NCBI RefSeq assembly: GCF_900107455.1
Contig: NZ_FNQB01000003.1
Location: 868,001 to 932,000 of the forward strand
Direction: 5' to 3'
DNA from: Asanoa ishikariensis
GTDB taxonomy: Bacteria; Actinomycetota; Actinomycetes; Mycobacteriales; Micromonosporaceae
DNA length: 64,000 nt
This document shows positions 62,334-64,000 of this stretch, piece after piece. The translations under genes were made by a program, and so were the position numbers. Every line of letters starts with the position of its first letter. The first letter of the stretch is position 1. The notes below the pieces were generated by a model. That model saw nothing but the letters and a program-made list of their open reading frames with translations. It had not been told where the DNA came from and made no database searches.

Positions 62334-62783
62334 TCACCAGGTCTTGCCGGCCCGCTCCTGGAGCGTCCGGTTGATCCGGTTGAAGAAGTTGGTCAGCGCG
62401 ATCTCCGTGACGATCGCCGACAGTTGCGCCTCGTCGAAATGGGCGGCCGCCGCCTCCCAGATCGCGTCGGTCACGCCCGGCGAGCCGTCCTGGATCCGGG
62501 TCGCGGCCTCGGCCAGCGCGAGCGCCGCCCGCTCCGCCTGGGTGAACAGGGCCGTCTCGCGCCACGCGACCACGTTGTGCAGCCGCTCGTCCGTCTCGCC
62601 GTGCCGCTTGGCCGACGCGACTCCGGCGTACACGCAGGGGCTGCAGCCGTTGATCTGACTGGCCCGCAGATGGACCAGCTCGAGCACGAGCGGATCGGCG
62701 CCACCGGCCTGGATCCCCTTGATGAGCTGCTGGATCGCGCTCACGACGTCGGGGTTGCTCTGGTTCTTCAGACGTGCTGACAT
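62334..62783 (-). CDS. carboxymuconolactone decarboxylase/AhpD-family protein
   Basis: The 149-residue protein is an all-helical AhpD-like member with the redox CxxC site in INGCSPCVYAGVASAKRHGET and the family region RLHNVVAWRETALFTQAERAALALAEAATR. It may act as an alkylhydroperoxidase or a decarboxylase-like partner in stress response. AAGGAG lies 9 nt before ATG 62783. It is divergent from a sigma factor gene of the ECF41 type, whose predicted target promoter lies just upstream of this gene. Confidence 0.88.
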   Translation of the reverse strand: MSARLKNQSNPDVVSAIQQLIKGIQAGGADPLVLELVHLRASQINGCSPCVYAGVASAKRHGETDERLHNVVAWRETALFTQAERAALALAEAATRIQDGSPGVTDAIWEAAAAHFDEAQLSAIVTEIALTNFFNRINRTLQERAGKTW

Positions 62784-62838
62784 CCTTGCTTGCTCCTTCA
62801 TCGGTTACCTGTGCGGTTCCGGGAGCGTCATCACCCAT

Positions 62839-62865
62839 GACGGAGCAAGCGCGAGGAAGGTAACA
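62839..62865 (-). promoter_or_regulatory. candidate ECF41-type promoter for the AhpD-like gene
   Basis: On the minus strand TGTTACC (62859-62865) and CGTC (62839-62842) are separated by exactly 16 bp. From memory of published work, ECF41 sigma factors use TGTCACA-N16-CGTC, so this fits at 5 of 7 and 4 of 4 positions. It would fire toward the AhpD-like gene and overlaps the ribosome binding site of the sigma gene. Confidence 0.6.
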
Positions 62866-62867
62866 CC

Positions 62868-63713
62868 ATGCTGGCCGAGGCCTTCGAAGCCCAACGCGAC
62901 CGCCTGCGGGCGGTCGCCTATCGCCTGCTCGGCTCGCACGCCGATGCCGAGGACGTGGTCCAGGAAGCCTGGCTGCGGCTCTCCCGCCAGGACCCGGCCG
63001 GCATCCACAACCTTTCCGGCTGGCTGACCACGGTCGTCGGCCGGATCAGCCTTGACGTGCTGCGGTCGCGCCGCCCTTCGGCGTCGTACGACGAGCTCGT
63101 CGTGACAGTCGACGACGGCTCATCGCCCGCGGACGACGCCGCGCTGGCCGACTCGGTCGGGCTGGCGCTCCTGGTCGTCCTGGAGTCGCTGCGGCCGGAC
63201 GAACGGCTGGCGTTCGTGCTGCACGACCTGTTCGCGGTGCCGTTCGAGGAGATCGGCCAGATTCTCGGCAGGTCCACCGACGCGACCAAGATGCTCGCCA
63301 GCCGCGCCCGCCGGAAGGTGGGCGGGACCTCTCCGCCGGTCTCGGACCTACGCGCGCAGCGCCAGGTGGTCCGGGCCTTCCTGGGCGCGGCGCGCACGGG
63401 CGACTTCGCGGCGCTGCTGCGCGTGCTCGACCCGGACGTGCGGCTGACCGCCGACACCGCCGACGGGGCGACCGTGACCATCGGTGCCACCGAGGTCGCG
63501 GCCGGGGCACGGTTCGGCGCCCAGGACGGCGCGCGCGGGCGCGGGGTGCTCGTCAACGGCCGACCAGGCTTCCTGGCCTGGCGCGCGGACGGCAGCCCGC
63601 TCACGCTCCTCGCGTTCGTCGTGGCCGACGGGAAGATCACCGCCATCACGACGATCAGCAATCCGGCCCGGCTCGCGGCTCTCGACCTGCCGGCTCAGCC
63701 GACCTGGAAGTAG
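62868..63713 (+). CDS. ECF41/SigJ-type RNA polymerase sigma factor with SnoaL-like C-terminal domain
   Basis: The 281-residue protein has sigma region 2 (RLRAVAYRLLGSHADAEDVVQEAWLRL), region 4 (LRPDERLAFVLHDLFAVPFEEIGQILGRST) and a C-terminal SnoaL-like domain (about 165-275) with an ADGATVTIGATEVAAG segment and the NPxxL-type tail ISNPARLAAL. In the ECF41 group this extension replaces an anti-sigma factor and regulates activity directly. Neighbours are a CMD/AhpD protein and an epimerase, two of the COE set typical of ECF41. Confidence 0.9.
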   Translation: MLAEAFEAQRDRLRAVAYRLLGSHADAEDVVQEAWLRLSRQDPAGIHNLSGWLTTVVGRISLDVLRSRRPSASYDELVVTVDDGSSPADDAALADSVGLALLVVLESLRPDERLAFVLHDLFAVPFEEIGQILGRSTDATKMLASRARRKVGGTSPPVSDLRAQRQVVRAFLGAARTGDFAALLRVLDPDVRLTADTADGATVTIGATEVAAGARFGAQDGARGRGVLVNGRPGFLAWRADGSPLTLLAFVVADGKITAITTISNPARLAALDLPAQPTWK

Positions 63714-64000
63714 TGGCCCTTCTCGAGGTCGTCGAGCAGCCCCGGCTGCATCGGCCGCCAGTCGAGCAGGTCGCGGGTCAGCGCGCTGGACGCCGGGTTG
63801 TCCAGCGCGATCACGTGCGCGAGCCAGCCGAAGTGCGCGCCCGGGTCGGTCACTTCGACGACGGGCAGGTCGAGCTGCCGGCCGATCACCTCGGCGACGG
63901 CGCGGATCGGCACACCCTCGTCGGCGACGGCGTGCAGAACGGTGCCCGCCGGTGCCTGCTCCAGCGCGAGGCGGAACAGCCGGGCGGCGTCGAGGCGGTG
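63695..64000 (-). CDS. NAD-dependent epimerase/SDR, partial at window edge
   Basis: Only the last 101 residues of this minus-strand gene are in the window. They read LDAARLFRLALEQAP, GTVLHAVADEGVPIRAVAEVIG, LDNPASSALTRDLLDWRPMQPGLL, which is the C-terminal part of extended SDR epimerase-like proteins. The 5' end lies beyond position 64000. It overlaps the sigma gene end by 19 bp in convergent orientation and completes the CMD-sigma-epimerase context of ECF41. Confidence 0.8.
   Translation of the reverse strand, partial: HRLDAARLFRLALEQAPAGTVLHAVADEGVPIRAVAEVIGRQLDLPVVEVTDPGAHFGWLAHVIALDNPASSALTRDLLDWRPMQPGLLDDLEKGHYFQVG

Overview
The window is very GC-rich, densely packed DNA from an actinobacterium, most likely a member of the Micromonosporaceae. 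The evidence is inferred: mycothiol-era actinobacterial families (DUF664/DinB, DUF3040, Septum_form, DUF4328, EACC1), many GTG starts, many leaderless genes with a TANNNT box 6-7 nt before the start codon, and two copies of a 54-bp repeat built on GTTAACAAGGG-CCCTT that resembles dispersed repeats I associate with that family. I see no rRNA, tRNA, CRISPR array, phage or plasmid genes.

Layout. 1-5.2 kb: a nitronate monooxygenase translationally coupled to a secreted M1 metallopeptidase, then the HrpB helicase and a small acidic protein, all on the minus strand. 5.5-9.2 kb: a NACHT-type STAND NTPase whose stop codon overlaps the start of an MpaB/DUF2236 oxygenase-like gene. 9-18.5 kb: housekeeping and small genes (smpB, phosphoglucomutase, a TetR-regulated drug exporter with twin palindromic operators, GNAT, DUF1810, DUF664, EEP nuclease, an ArsR-like/SRPBCC pair). 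18.5-22.8 kb: FAH-family enzyme, SDR and a KAP-like P-loop NTPase with about eight membrane segments inside the ATPase domain. 23.3-31.5 kb: a divergent polysaccharide locus (GH3 and GH64, both carrying two discoidin domains, sharing LacI-type palindromes), a Septum_form protein, an expansin-like protein and a DHA2 exporter. 31.7-33.8 kb: a caspase fused to a REC-like domain, followed by the EACC1 protein of effector-associated conflict systems. 33.8-46 kb: MocR regulator/aquaporin, a frameshifted PEP-mutase paralogue and its intact relative, an MmpL transporter, a LigD-type PE-POL enzyme and a secreted M15 peptidase. 46-54.7 kb: P450, lamin-tail protein with Gly-Arg-Asp repeats, EAL-DICT protein, arylamine N-acetyltransferase and an MFS protein with a 200-residue octapeptide-repeat insertion. 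54.9-62.1 kb: an oxalate/formate-type MFS carrier with a 32-residue small subunit, a TehA/SLAC1-family channel, an O-methyltransferase, a MITE-like element, and an SMP-30 plus GH2 beta-galactosidase operon. 62.3-64 kb: an ECF41-type sigma factor flanked by a carboxymuconolactone decarboxylase and an epimerase cut by the window edge, with a matching ECF41-type promoter.

How the parts work together. Three separate loci (NACHT-MpaB, KAP NTPase, caspase-EACC1) look like biological-conflict or programmed-death modules scattered among core genes rather than in one island. GH3/GH64, expansin, GH2 and SMP-30 indicate a saprophytic plant/fungal-wall lifestyle. Non-coding DNA is also rich: a 164-bp MITE-like element, a perfect 29-bp-arm stem-loop, the 54-bp repeat pair, and three kinds of tandem array at gene ends.
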